Assembly: GCF_042687825.1 (NCBI RefSeq)
Contig: NZ_JBHUQE010000035.1
Location: forward strand, 1-14,482
DNA: 14,482 bases
Source of the DNA: Sedimentitalea sp042687825
GTDB taxonomy: Bacteria > Pseudomonadota > Alphaproteobacteria > Rhodobacterales > Rhodobacteraceae
Direction: 5' to 3'
Each line of letters begins with the position of its first letter. Position 1 is the stretch's first letter. The notes under the pieces were generated by a model. It was not told where the DNA came from. It saw nothing but the letters and a program-made list of their open reading frames with translations, and did no database searches. A program made the translations under genes and the position numbers. This document shows positions 1-6,794 of the stretch, one piece after another.

Positions 1-22
1 AACCGATTTGTGCAACAAGGCC
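1..22 (-). mobile_element. Terminus of an IS5-type insertion sequence (partial)
   Basis: Read on the minus strand, these bases begin GGCCTTGTTGCACAAATC, which closely resembles the terminal inverted repeats of IS5-family elements of the IS903 type (GGCTTTGTTGAATAAATC, from memory). The abiH reading frame stops exactly where this sequence starts, and the family's C-terminal part is missing, as expected if an IS body continues to the left of the window. Neither a transposase nor a target duplication can be checked because only one end is visible. Confidence 0.5.
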
Positions 23-765
23 TACGCGGCATCAACATCGGCCAAGGAATGCCCCAAGACCCAGATTTCTCTCACATTCTGCAAACCGGTAAAAAACGAC
101 TTGTTTAGGGCGATGATAGAGCCTGCCGGTTTGAATGTATCCGCGAAGTATTGATCGATCAGATGGTAGCCACCAGCAACGCGCGTATCCGTGTCCTCGT
201 CAACATATCGTGACAAAGACTCGTCTGCGTCTCGTTCCCAGCCGTGACCTAGAACGAGTTTCGAATTCGGTTCGCTTGCCCTGCCATGGATGTGCAGCAC
301 GTTCTGGTCGGGCACATTGTAGGCTTGTTGAAGCGTAGGTGTGTAGTTGAAATTCAGAAAATGCGCCTCCGGCGATACGCAGGCAATTTTCGGGGAGAAT
401 TTCGCATTGGGGATCGGGAGTGATCTGACCCAGTCTGCGAACCGGTCGCGCATGTCACAAGAGAGGCCACCTGCCACTTGCTGGATTTCATATTCGTAGT
501 TGTGGTGATCGGCGTCGCTCCAGTCGTCAACACCATACGAGACCAAAAAGTTCGCGGCGTGATCGAGAATTTTATCAGAGTCGAATGTGGCAAGGCGTTC
601 TTCAAGACAATACCAAAAGTCTTCGTCAACAAAGAGGTATTCATTGATCAACTGGAAGGTGGCGGGGTCGTTCTGTTCGACGTAGCGACCAAAATCTCCG
701 TAGCCTGATGGAATGCCGTGATGAAGATCAAAGCCATTGCCGATGATGAACAGCTTTTCTGTCAT
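22..765 (-). CDS. AbiH-family abortive-infection protein, C-terminally truncated
   Basis: The 247-residue product starts with the AbiH-family signature FIIGNGFDLHHGIPSGYGDF (residues 6-25). It also has the family's internal HFLNFNYTPTL block (about 136-146), the LHIHGRA block (about 157-163) and WVLGHSLADVD near its end. AbiH proteins give phage resistance by abortive infection in Lactococcus; the mechanism is not settled. In full-length relatives the chain continues well beyond the GHSL block (lactococcal AbiH has about 340 residues), but here it stops two residues later. The TAG stop takes T and A from host DNA and G from the presumed IS terminus at position 22. The gene is therefore probably an IS-truncated allele and may be inactive. 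The start at 765 is preceded by AGGAG with a 10-nt spacer, 41 bp after parE on the same strand, so it is probably cotranscribed with parDE. Family assignment is firm; loss of function is inferred. Confidence 0.85.
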   Translation of the reverse strand: MTEKLFIIGNGFDLHHGIPSGYGDFGRYVEQNDPATFQLINEYLFVDEDFWYCLEERLATFDSDKILDHAANFLVSYGVDDWSDADHHNYEYEIQQVAGGLSCDMRDRFADWVRSLPIPNAKFSPKIACVSPEAHFLNFNYTPTLQQAYNVPDQNVLHIHGRASEPNSKLVLGHGWERDADESLSRYVDEDTDTRVAGGYHLIDQYFADTFKPAGSIIALNKSFFTGLQNVREIWVLGHSLADVDAA

Positions 766-806
766 ATCAGCGATGCTCCTGAATGCTTTCTATGGCCCAC
801 AGATTT

Positions 807-1124
807 CTACTCGATGTCTTTGGGGAATCGTCCCGCGATGTTCATCCGATGGGCATATAGCGCTTCGAGCACGATTGTCTCGTCACCTTCCAACCGGAAG
901 AACAATGAAACCGGAAAGTTTTTCACACCCCATTTGCGAAACTCATTGCCTTCAAGGCGAGTATAGACCGCGCATGCCAGCGGTTTGGCGGCGATGAATG
1001 CGATGCTGTCTTCGATCTGATCGACAAATTTCAGGGCGACGGGAGAACCCGCGCGCTCGCGATAGCTGCTCGTGATGTCGAGAAGTTGGCGTTTGAAGAG
1101 CGCGCTACGGATGATCCTTGGCAT
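807..1124 (-). CDS. parE: ParE-like toxin of a type II toxin-antitoxin pair (RelE/ParE superfamily)
   Basis: This 105-residue protein has the RelE/ParE layout: N-terminal helices (residues 6-55, including LLDITSSYRERAG), then strands with the LEGNEFRKWGVKNFPVSLFF segment (about 58-77) and the C-terminal ALYAHRMNI strand (about 88-96). ParE toxins of this family poison DNA gyrase, whereas RelE relatives cleave mRNA. Pairing with a ParD-type antitoxin and the lack of obvious RelE catalytic residues favour ParE, but the target cannot be read from sequence. It begins 6 nt after the parD stop with only a weak ribosome site, which suggests translational coupling to the antitoxin. Length is normal and no damage is visible. 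A higBA- or relBE-type activity is the main alternative. Confidence 0.85.
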   Translation of the reverse strand: MPRIIRSALFKRQLLDITSSYRERAGSPVALKFVDQIEDSIAFIAAKPLACAVYTRLEGNEFRKWGVKNFPVSLFFRLEGDETIVLEALYAHRMNIAGRFPKDIE

Positions 1125-1130
1125 AAAAAC

Positions 1131-1406
1131 CTATTCAGACGCCGCTTTACGTGCGTCGGCCAGATCGTTGCCGGTCCAGTCGGTGTAGTCGTTTTCGCGC
1201 AAAGATTGGGCGAGCATGGTAGTGATATCGCTGCGCTCATGTTCTTGCGCCTTTTCCATGTGGCGACGTACCAGATCGCGAATGAACTCGCTTGGGGTTT
1301 CATAGAGCGCACCTTTGCCGGTGATTTCACCGACATAGAGCGCCAGCGGATCTGGAAGCGTCGTATTCAGGCGCTTGACCATCTTGTTTTCTTGCATGCT
1401 GTCCAT
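1131..1406 (-). CDS. parD: ParD-like ribbon-helix-helix antitoxin
   Basis: The 91-residue product starts MDSMQENKMVKRLNTTLP. The MVKRLNTTLP stretch is the expected DNA-binding beta strand of a ribbon-helix-helix (CopG/ParD) domain, followed by helices through SEFIRDLVRRHMEKAQ. The acidic, flexible C-terminal half (about 55-91) is typical of a toxin-wrapping tail. ParD proteins neutralise ParE and repress their own operon. I chose the ATG at 1406 because AGGAG lies 8 nt upstream. The ATG at 1412 is too close to that site, and the one at 1430 would lie at or before the predicted transcription start. It is the first gene of the operon parD-parE-abiH. Confidence 0.85.
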   Translation of the reverse strand: MDSMQENKMVKRLNTTLPDPLALYVGEITGKGALYETPSEFIRDLVRRHMEKAQEHERSDITTMLAQSLRENDYTDWTGNDLADARKAASE

Positions 1407-1433
1407 AGGCATGGCTCCTTTCGCTGACACCTC

Positions 1434-1463
1434 ATTGTCTCATATTTGTGCGTCATGCGTCAA
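1434..1463 (-). promoter_or_regulatory. Predicted promoter of the parDE(-abiH) operon
   Basis: On the minus strand a TTGACG -35 hexamer (1463-1458) is followed after 18 bp by a GACAAT -10 hexamer (1439-1434). This places the transcript start near 1427, about 20 nt before the parD ATG at 1406 and just ahead of its AGGAG. The match is moderate (5/6 and 4/6 to consensus) and was made by eye. Confidence 0.45.
1449..1462. promoter_or_regulatory. Tandem 7-bp repeat, candidate ParD operator
   Basis: TGCGTCA occurs twice in perfect tandem (1449-1455 and 1456-1462), overlapping the -35 hexamer and entering the spacer of the parD promoter. Ribbon-helix-helix antitoxins usually bind short repeated boxes over their own promoter, so this is a plausible autorepression site. 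Confidence 0.4.
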
Positions 1464-1469
1464 CTCAAC

Positions 1470-1486
1470 GTGCGCTTAGCGCGCAC
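1470..1486. repeat. Short perfect inverted repeat between parD and the small plus-strand gene
   Basis: GTGCGC (1470-1475) pairs with GCGCAC (1481-1486) across a 5-base loop, ahead of the divergent parD promoter. It could be a regulator site or mere GC-rich coincidence. Apart from this and the leader hairpins, nothing gene-like is seen between 1464 and 1582. Confidence 0.3.
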
Positions 1487-1582
1487 ATCTGCGCGTTTCG
1501 GCGGATTCCCTCTGTTTTCCATCCGAACCCCAACCATCCAGTGGCCTTTGATGAGCCGAGGATAATGCGGGACGGGCTGAAA

Positions 1583-1620
1583 GGCCCTGAACGGTTCGGG
1601 GCCTCCTGACAAACAGGAGG
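1583..1620 (+). promoter_or_regulatory. Structured leader hiding the Shine-Dalgarno of the small gene at 1626
   Basis: Two stem-loops precede the start codon. Stem 1 pairs GGCCCTGAA (1583-1591) with TTCGGGGCC (1595-1603), with one U-G pair. Stem 2 pairs CCTCCTG (1602-1608) with CAGGAGG (1614-1620) around the loop ACAAA. The 3' arm of stem 2 contains AGGAGG, which lies 5 nt from the ATG, so the ribosome site is fully sequestered. The two stems share bases 1602-1603 and cannot both form completely. This suggests, but does not prove, control of translation by alternative folding. Confidence 0.45.
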
Positions 1621-1625
1621 ATACG

Positions 1626-1808
1626 ATGAAACTTGTCACACGATTTGAAGCGGCGACGCGCAGCACAGCAGAGTTGCACGGGCTTCACGCACAAGCCTTG
1701 CGGGCATTTGCATCGGCGGCACGCGGATCGGTAACTCGCTGCAACGCCCTAGCTTCGATGGAGGCCATTGAGGCCGAGCTGGCTGCACGACCCAACGGTC
1801 TGTCCTAG
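1626..1808 (+). CDS. Small conserved-looking protein of unknown function
   Basis: This 60-residue protein (MKLVTRFEAATRSTAELHGL at its start) is predicted to be mostly helical. It is rich in alanine, arginine and glutamate, with no signal peptide or membrane segment and a single cysteine (about residue 39). I do not assign a function. It is likely to be real because it has a near-ideal AGGAGG ribosome site 5 nt before the ATG, a structured leader before it and a strong terminator just after its stop. It is a single-gene unit convergent with the ardC remnant. Very similar start regions seem familiar from alphaproteobacterial mobile DNA, but that is memory, not a search result. Confidence 0.6.
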   Translation: MKLVTRFEAATRSTAELHGLHAQALRAFASAARGSVTRCNALASMEAIEAELAARPNGLS

Positions 1809-1815
1809 ACCGTAT

Positions 1816-1849
1816 GCGGCCAAGCCATTCGGGCTTGGCCGCGAATTTT
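1816..1849 (+). terminator. Rho-independent terminator after the small gene
   Basis: A perfect 11-bp stem, GCGGCCAAGCC (1816-1826) with GGCTTGGCCGC (1832-1842), encloses a 5-base loop and is followed by GAATTTT (1843-1849). It lies 7 bp after the stop codon at 1806-1808. The minus-strand reading lacks a T-run after the stem, so it serves the plus-strand gene better than ardC. Confidence 0.7.
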
Positions 1850-1850
1850 C

Positions 1851-2063
1851 CTATGCCACAGATCGCGCCGGTTGATCTTCAGTCAAAGGCTGCAAACCAT
1901 GCAGGAAATCCGCCGCGCGTTGCGCGTGGGAGGCGGCGCTGAAGATCGCGCGCTTGTCCTCCTTTAGGACCTTCAACCAGCTCTGGATATAGGCGGCATG
2001 ATCGGTGCCTGGCTCGGGCGTCAGCTCCAGATCGGCACATACGAAAGCCGCACCAAGTTCAGC
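1851..2063 (-). pseudogene. ardC: 3' fragment of ardC antirestriction gene (split by the element at 2067-12520)
   Basis: Reading the minus strand from 2063, the frame encodes AELGAAFVCADLELTPEP, followed by DHAAYIQSWLKVLKEDKRAI and a short tail, with a TAG stop at 1851. These 70 residues match the C-terminal region of ArdC (DUF1738, zincin-like) proteins, which start with an HExxH domain and end with an IQSWL..L..D...I helix block. The fragment has no start codon of its own. It joins in frame to the 5' part whose last intact codon ends at 12524: GAG GAA CTG GTC then GCT GAA CTT GGT. The reconstructed protein has 301 residues, the normal size for ArdC. ArdC proteins bind single-stranded DNA and protect incoming plasmid DNA from restriction. 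As it stands the fragment is untranslated debris. Confidence 0.85.
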
Positions 2064-2066
2064 AAT

Positions 2067-2080
2067 TTATCCTGACAGTC
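2067..2080 (+). repeat. Left terminal inverted repeat of the element
   Basis: TTATCCTGACAGTC here matches, in inverted orientation, TTATCTTGACAGTC read on the minus strand from 12520, with 13 of 14 positions identical. It lies three bases (AAT) inside the last recognisable ardC codon at 2061-2063. Confidence 0.8.
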
Positions 2081-2318
2081 AAGCTCGAAATATTCCTTGT
2101 ATGTGACCGCAGGCATTCGTGCGAGCTGCGGCTAAGGCCCGGAACGGGCCTATCCCAACCGATGCCGCGGGGCGCAAGAATGGCGGCTTCTGGGTCCTTG
2201 AACCATTGATCCGCTTGGTTTGCCGCGCGCTACATGTTTCACGCACAGCACTGACGAAAGGTGATAACGAGCAACGTTTTATTCGCTGACAGACAAGCAG
2301 ATGGCGCGGTTCCGGAGA
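2081..2318. other. Non-coding left end of the element with two perfect hairpins
   Basis: No gene is supported here. Two inverted repeats stand out: CCGCAG (2107-2112) with CTGCGG (2126-2131), and AGGCCCG (2135-2141) with CGGGCCT (2145-2151) around a GAA loop. They lie downstream of the CHAT gene and have no T-run, so they could be termination or processing structures or recombinase-binding sites. CTGACAG, a partial copy of the terminal repeat, recurs at 2285-2291. Confidence 0.4.
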
Positions 2319-5300
2319 CTAGCGACCCTCCTGCAGCGGGTCTACCCCCACGATCTGGAACGACGCCCAAACCGACGGATTTGCTCCGCCTTTGATGCTT
2401 TCGTCCCGAAGGGTGATTTCCATCGCCTCGCGGAGCGACCGGACACGGCCCTTTGCGGGGTCATCTAGGTTGATACTCACCACATTCGTCGTGAGGTGTG
2501 CCGCCACAGCGTCCCTAACCGGCCAATGCGACACTAGAAGCGATCGTGCACCTGCAAACATGAACGACCGCGCAAGACCCGATAATCCCTCCGCTCCATT
2601 CGTGGTGCCCGCCGCAGTATTGCACGCAGACAGGATAACCCAGTCGGCGTTCAGTTTTAAGGTTGCCGCTTCTGAGGCGGTGAGCAGCCCATCGTCAATC
2701 CGCACGCCCTCGATCACACCTGCACCGACCGAAACGCCCGGCTCGTCGCCGAAGAACTCCGGATCGATAAGGCGCGGCTGACCCTCCGGCGGGGTCAGGG
2801 CCAGAGCAGGCTCAGTCAGCCCCTCAAACTCGCCGGCGATCAGCGCGTGTGTCGCAAGTAGCACGACCCCAGCCTGCGCCAGAACCCCCGCATCGGAGAG
2901 AGCCGCAAGACGCTGCTCATTCGCCTCCCGCCCACGAAGAACGTCGTCCGCGCCGGCGCCAAGGGCGGTGCCCATCAATTCAAGCTCCAGAAGCGAATAC
3001 GGCAATTGAGAAAGTCGACGGACCTCCTCGATACTCGCGGTCGCCCCATCAAAGTAGGCGGTAGCCGGTCGCAACGGCCCCGATGCGTTCGCGGCGCCGG
3101 CAAAGAGCGGATCGGCCAGCCCAAAAAAGCGCGGGTGGTTCGCTACGTCGCCGTCGCGGCCCGACCGGCCGCGATTGCGCAGAGTTGCGACGGAAGGGAC
3201 TACCGCGATGGCCCGCTCGATCCCCAGCCACGCGGTCTCCCGTAGCGCCTTCGGGTCGCCGTCATCGCCTATCGGTCGGGTGGTCACCAAGGCTGCGAAC
3301 GGCAGGCTCAGAAACATTCCCTGAGGTGCCAAGATCCAGTCTGGCCTCGATTCCAAGAACCCGGCGATGCCGGGATCTCCGAACAGCCGCAGATAGATCT
3401 CGTGCGCCATGTCGCGATCGAAGGGGGTGCTAGGACGGGCCGTCCGGTCGGGACGATCTAGCATAGTCCGGAATTGCGCAATGCGCTCCTGCATCTCGGA
3501 CTCGGTTAGGTCGATTTTAGCCCATTCGATGCCTTCGCGGCTTATCGCCCAAACATAGCCCGGCTTTCGGCCCTGCGGTGGCATCAACAGCACAAGCGCC
3601 TCGGTCTCGGAGATGAGCGGCGACGCGGCACCAATTATCTCGGTAACTGAGACAGGCGCTGGAGCGATCAGGTCGAAAAACTGCGGGAAGTCGGTCGCAA
3701 TCTGCGATCGGAACTCCATGATTCGCGCGTTGAGCCGCGCCCGCCGCTCACTGAGGACGGCGACAGCGATGCTTCCATTCGCGATTCCCGCCGCAGCCTT
3801 GGCCGAGACGCGTGCCAGCAGGGCTTCGAACACCCGTTGGTCGCGCAGTGCGCTTTCGTACTCGCCAATAATGCGCGAAAGGCCGGCATCCGACGCAGCC
3901 AGGCGGGCCGTCGCAGTGGATATGGCCTGACCCGAGGCCGTTTCCCTCAGTTGAGCCGCGCGAAACGCCTCGTCGCGCAGCCTGCCGTGATCGGCCGCAT
4001 CCACCTCGCGCGCGGGTGTCCAAGCAATATCGGCTAAGTGACGCGCGATTTCATGTGCCTGACGATCACGCTGTCGCCGCTCATTGGCGCTAAGGGTGAA
4101 AGTGTCGATCTGGTTGGTTTCAAAAACCTCTACTGCTTCAGCGACGTGGCGCGCAGCCTTCTCAATTTCGCCACTTCTGCGCAACGCCTCAGCGGAAACC
4201 AACAGGCCCTTGAGTGCCTCAGGCGGAAGCGGCCCTTCGCTTCGCTCCAACGCGCGCAGGAGCTTTGGCACGTCACCCAGAAACGTGTCCTTGTCATCGC
4301 TCGCCAGCAGTGCGCGACGAGCACTGAATATTGCATCCGCAGAAGACTCGATGTCGGGGATGGTGGCGAAGAAATTTTCGAAGTGCAGCGTCGCAGCTTC
4401 AGCCGGTCGGCCAGTTTCTTCTAGCAATTCCGCAAGATGCGCGCGCACCTCAACTTCGCCGCGGGATTGGGCCAAAAAATTGCCGAAATCGCCTCGTGTG
4501 TCGTTGTATAGATTCAGCGCCTCTCTGTAGTTGCGCTCGGCCGCGGTGACCAGGCCAACAGCGACGTGGACTTGCCCCATCATCCCGAGGCGCCGGGCAT
4601 GATCGCTCCCCGCTTGATGCCCACCATCGCGGCTCAGCGCGAGGAGGCCGGTGAGCACGCGCTCCGCCTCGCCGTAGCGGCCGTGATGGACGAGCGACGC
4701 GGCAAGGGCGTCCAGAAGCGCAAGCGTGCGCGCGTCGTGCGGCCCGTACCGCGTCTGCCAGTCGGTAAGGTTCTCGCCCACCAGCCGCTCCGCCTCCGTG
4801 GTCCGGCGTGCGAACCGTAGCGCATCGAGCATCATGAGCGTAAGGCGGGGGTATTCGGGGTGATCCTTACCAAACGCCTCGACGATCAGTCCCATGCGTC
4901 CGCGCGCTTCCACGATCACATCGGCAAAGCGCTCATTCGTCATCGCAACCTCTAGAAGATCATCCTGCGCCGATCCGCTGTTCGCCACGGTCTCCGCCGC
5001 CGCAAAGCTCGCCGCCGCCGCCTTGCTATCGCCCGTTTTGAGTTGGAGATAGCCAAGCGCCCGGTGCGCGGCGAAATGCTCTGCTGGACCGACCGAAATA
5101 GCGAGGTTAATCCCGATGCCTTGCCGCATTTCTCGCACAATATCTGTCGGAGCGGGGTCAAGGACTTCGTGAAACAACTCTACCGCATCTTCGATCTCCC
5201 CGGCTTCCGACATCGCGTGCGCGGTCGGAAGTGCCACCCTCTGCCAGCGCGGATCCCTGTGCCCCAGAAGAGTATCATGTTCGTTTAGGTCGAAGACCTT

Positions 5301-5627
5301 CAGCGCGTAGCGGCCCAGCCTGGCCGCCGCCTCTGCGCATCCGACACTCCGCAGCGAGTTGATGCGAAAGGTTAGACCAGTGACCATCAACAGCGCGTCT
5401 CGCTCAATCCCTTCCGCGAGGGGTGAGTCAGCATCCGCAAGCGCCTCATCGAAGCCCCGTGCACAATAATCGGGCGTGAGGCCGACGTCGGCTGGACGGT
5501 CGGGCAAGATGATGCCCGGGGACCCGGGCGGTGCCGGGTCCGGCGCTATGTCACGACCTTCTTGCGCGAATGTGTTAGAGCACAGCCCCAGAGCAAGGGC
5601 GAAGACCGCGAAATGCATCCTGCCCAT
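2319..5627 (-). CDS. Exported TPR-CHAT cysteine protease (cargo gene 3)
   Basis: The 1102-residue protein opens with a Sec signal peptide (residues 1-21, FAVFALALGL core, likely cut after TFA). A long helical region of TPR-like repeats follows (about 60-600), for example EAERVLTGLLALSRD and AAERNYREALNLYND. The C-terminal third is a CHAT domain (about 675-1095), a caspase/separase-like peptidase fold. Both expected catalytic residues are present: His927 in VVLLATHAL and Cys1002 in VILSACNTA. The family's FAGARSLLVSHWPV block follows. TPR-CHAT proteins are usually self- or partner-cleaving proteases in which the TPRs sense a ligand. Export to the periplasm sets this one apart from cytoplasmic CHAT effectors of CRISPR or inflammasome-like systems. 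The cysteine of LGLC is not in a good lipobox. The gene starts 2 bp after the upstream stop, so translation is probably coupled. Target unknown. Confidence 0.85.
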   Translation of the reverse strand: MGRMHFAVFALALGLCSNTFAQEGRDIAPDPAPPGSPGIILPDRPADVGLTPDYCARGFDEALADADSPLAEGIERDALLMVTGLTFRINSLRSVGCAEAAARLGRYALKVFDLNEHDTLLGHRDPRWQRVALPTAHAMSEAGEIEDAVELFHEVLDPAPTDIVREMRQGIGINLAISVGPAEHFAAHRALGYLQLKTGDSKAAAASFAAAETVANSGSAQDDLLEVAMTNERFADVIVEARGRMGLIVEAFGKDHPEYPRLTLMMLDALRFARRTTEAERLVGENLTDWQTRYGPHDARTLALLDALAASLVHHGRYGEAERVLTGLLALSRDGGHQAGSDHARRLGMMGQVHVAVGLVTAAERNYREALNLYNDTRGDFGNFLAQSRGEVEVRAHLAELLEETGRPAEAATLHFENFFATIPDIESSADAIFSARRALLASDDKDTFLGDVPKLLRALERSEGPLPPEALKGLLVSAEALRRSGEIEKAARHVAEAVEVFETNQIDTFTLSANERRQRDRQAHEIARHLADIAWTPAREVDAADHGRLRDEAFRAAQLRETASGQAISTATARLAASDAGLSRIIGEYESALRDQRVFEALLARVSAKAAAGIANGSIAVAVLSERRARLNARIMEFRSQIATDFPQFFDLIAPAPVSVTEIIGAASPLISETEALVLLMPPQGRKPGYVWAISREGIEWAKIDLTESEMQERIAQFRTMLDRPDRTARPSTPFDRDMAHEIYLRLFGDPGIAGFLESRPDWILAPQGMFLSLPFAALVTTRPIGDDGDPKALRETAWLGIERAIAVVPSVATLRNRGRSGRDGDVANHPRFFGLADPLFAGAANASGPLRPATAYFDGATASIEEVRRLSQLPYSLLELELMGTALGAGADDVLRGREANEQRLAALSDAGVLAQAGVVLLATHALIAGEFEGLTEPALALTPPEGQPRLIDPEFFGDEPGVSVGAGVIEGVRIDDGLLTASEAATLKLNADWVILSACNTAAGTTNGAEGLSGLARSFMFAGARSLLVSHWPVRDAVAAHLTTNVVSINLDDPAKGRVRSLREAMEITLRDESIKGGANPSVWASFQIVGVDPLQEGR

Positions 5628-5629
5628 CT

Positions 5630-6220
5630 CTATGGCCCGCCACTGCTGGTTTGCCGCCTCTCCGCCGCAAGGTTCACGAAACGCTCAACGCCGCCCGCGA
5701 AGTCCGGTACAACCTCTCTCTGCTCCTTCAGGTAGACGTCGAAATTCTGCCAGAAGACGGTTGCATACTCTCCGAAATAGCTGACTGCGGTGTTTCGGTC
5801 GCACAGATCGTTGTCTACGCAAATCGCTAGCGCTTCAAAGAACGACGCGATCTCGATAATGTCACTCCTAAGGCCGGGGTTCTCCTCCGTGCCATGAACT
5901 AGCTTCGCAATGAAATCGCGCCGCAGGTCTTGCCTGCGATCCTCTGGTAGCGAGCTTGACAGGATCTCAAACTGTTCGATTTGCCCTGTGTTCCGCCAAA
6001 GCGTTTCGCTCACGCTCTTACCTGCTCCACCCGGCGCGCTCTCGGCGTCGCGAAATTCGGAAACGTATCTGAGCGTCTTCTCGATACGGGCATCCTCGCG
6101 CGCCTGGAGATACTGGACGATCGCGAACACGGCCGCAAAGATTGCGCCCACCTTGACCAAAAGGTCCAGCCAAACGGCCAACCTCTTCGGCCAGAATGGT
6201 GGCGGTGTGTCGTCAGTCAT
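5630..6220 (-). CDS. Single-pass membrane protein, DUF4760-like (cargo gene 2)
   Basis: This 196-residue protein has a short N-terminal tail, one transmembrane helix (about residues 16-38, with the core VKVGAIFAAVFAIVQYL) and a soluble, mostly helical remainder. That part contains TLRYVSEFRDAES and a conserved-looking SFFEALAICVDNDLCDRNTAVSYFGEYA block (about 125-152). The TM-plus-helical-domain layout recalls DUF4760 proteins, but this rests on general pattern and is weak. It overlaps the previous gene by 8 bp (ATGACTGA) and ends 2 bp before the CHAT gene, so the three are almost certainly one translation-coupled operon. A reasonable guess is a membrane anchor or partner for the exported CHAT protease, or an immunity or scaffold protein. 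The side of the membrane on which the soluble domain lies is unclear, because basic residues flank both ends of the helix. Confidence 0.7.
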   Translation of the reverse strand: MTDDTPPPFWPKRLAVWLDLLVKVGAIFAAVFAIVQYLQAREDARIEKTLRYVSEFRDAESAPGGAGKSVSETLWRNTGQIEQFEILSSSLPEDRRQDLRRDFIAKLVHGTEENPGLRSDIIEIASFFEALAICVDNDLCDRNTAVSYFGEYATVFWQNFDVYLKEQREVVPDFAGGVERFVNLAAERRQTSSGGP

Positions 6221-6789
6221 CGCCTTCCTGTGGGGCTGGCTGACAGCTCCGCAAATCCAGCGAGATCGGATAGCGCGTCGTCACGCTGATGTTAGGTGCT
6301 AGTTCTCGCCGGATGCATTCCAATTGGATATGCGAAAGAACAAAATAAGGCGGCGGCTTTTGCTGTGCGCTACCGTCGGCCGCCCCGTCTGAAGCAAGGG
6401 GGATCATGGGTAGGGCGCGACCCGCATATCCGCTCCTTACGGTGTCGGAAGCATCGTCTTGTCCATCGGTGCCGCAGTCGAGGATGACCAGCAACGGGTC
6501 CNGCCCCGTCTGAAGCAAGGGGGATCATGGGTAGGGCGCGACCCGCATATCCGCTCCTTACGGTGTCGGAAGCATCGTCTTGTCCATCGGTGCCGCAGTC
6601 GAGGATGACCAGCAACGGGTCCGTTCGCTCTGCCTGACCGACCAATTCATCTAATCTCGACAATAGGCAGGCTGCCGCACCCTCGTTCAATTCCAGGCTG
6701 TCGGGACAAGAAATGCAGGCGCTTGCAGCGCTGGATAAGGCTCCAACGATGGTAATCGTAAACGGCAATGCCACGTACCAAGGTCTCAT
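6213..6789 (-). CDS. Small exported six-cysteine protein (cargo gene 1; frame broken by a probable assembly duplication)
   Basis: As printed, the frame from the ATG at 6789 runs into the duplicated block and an N at 6502, and ends out of frame. Deleting one 120-bp copy plus the N (121 bp) gives exactly 152 codons, a 151-residue protein ending at the TGA at 6213. The repaired protein has a signal peptide (residues 1-24, cut near SAASA) followed by a mature part with six cysteines (25, 28, 41, 65, 118 and 142), an even number compatible with periplasmic disulfides. Cys25 directly after ASA could instead be a lipobox cysteine, giving a lipoprotein. I do not recognise the family. It is the first gene of the cargo operon, about 30 nt after the predicted transcript start, and overlaps the next gene by 8 bp. 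No strong ribosome site lies near the ATG; AGG sits 11 nt upstream. Confidence 0.65.
6382..6622. repeat. 120-bp perfect tandem duplication around a single N: probable assembly join
   Basis: Bases 6382-6501 and 6503-6622 are identical over 120 positions and are separated by the only ambiguous base in the window (N, 6502). The 121-bp offset shifts the frame of cargo gene 1, and removing it restores an uninterrupted gene that also keeps the 8-bp overlap with its neighbour. This is what results when two contigs sharing an overlap (k-1 for k=121) are joined with an N instead of being merged. The true sequence is probably 121 bp shorter. Confidence 0.85.
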
Positions 6790-6794
6790 TCGCG

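Noticed and set aside
1407..1430. Longer ParD starting at 1430 or 1412
   Set aside because: The AGGAG site is correctly spaced only for 1406, and 1430 would precede or coincide with the predicted transcript start.
3006..5288. Many plus-strand open frames opposite the CHAT gene (for example 4084-4530 and 3613-3930)
   Set aside because: They are antisense shadows of a GC-rich coding region; they lack domain features, and the minus-strand CHAT gene explains the sequence fully.
2319..5627. CHAT protease as a Craspase-type (type III-E CRISPR) partner
   Set aside because: It has a signal peptide, and no CRISPR repeats or cas genes are present in the window.
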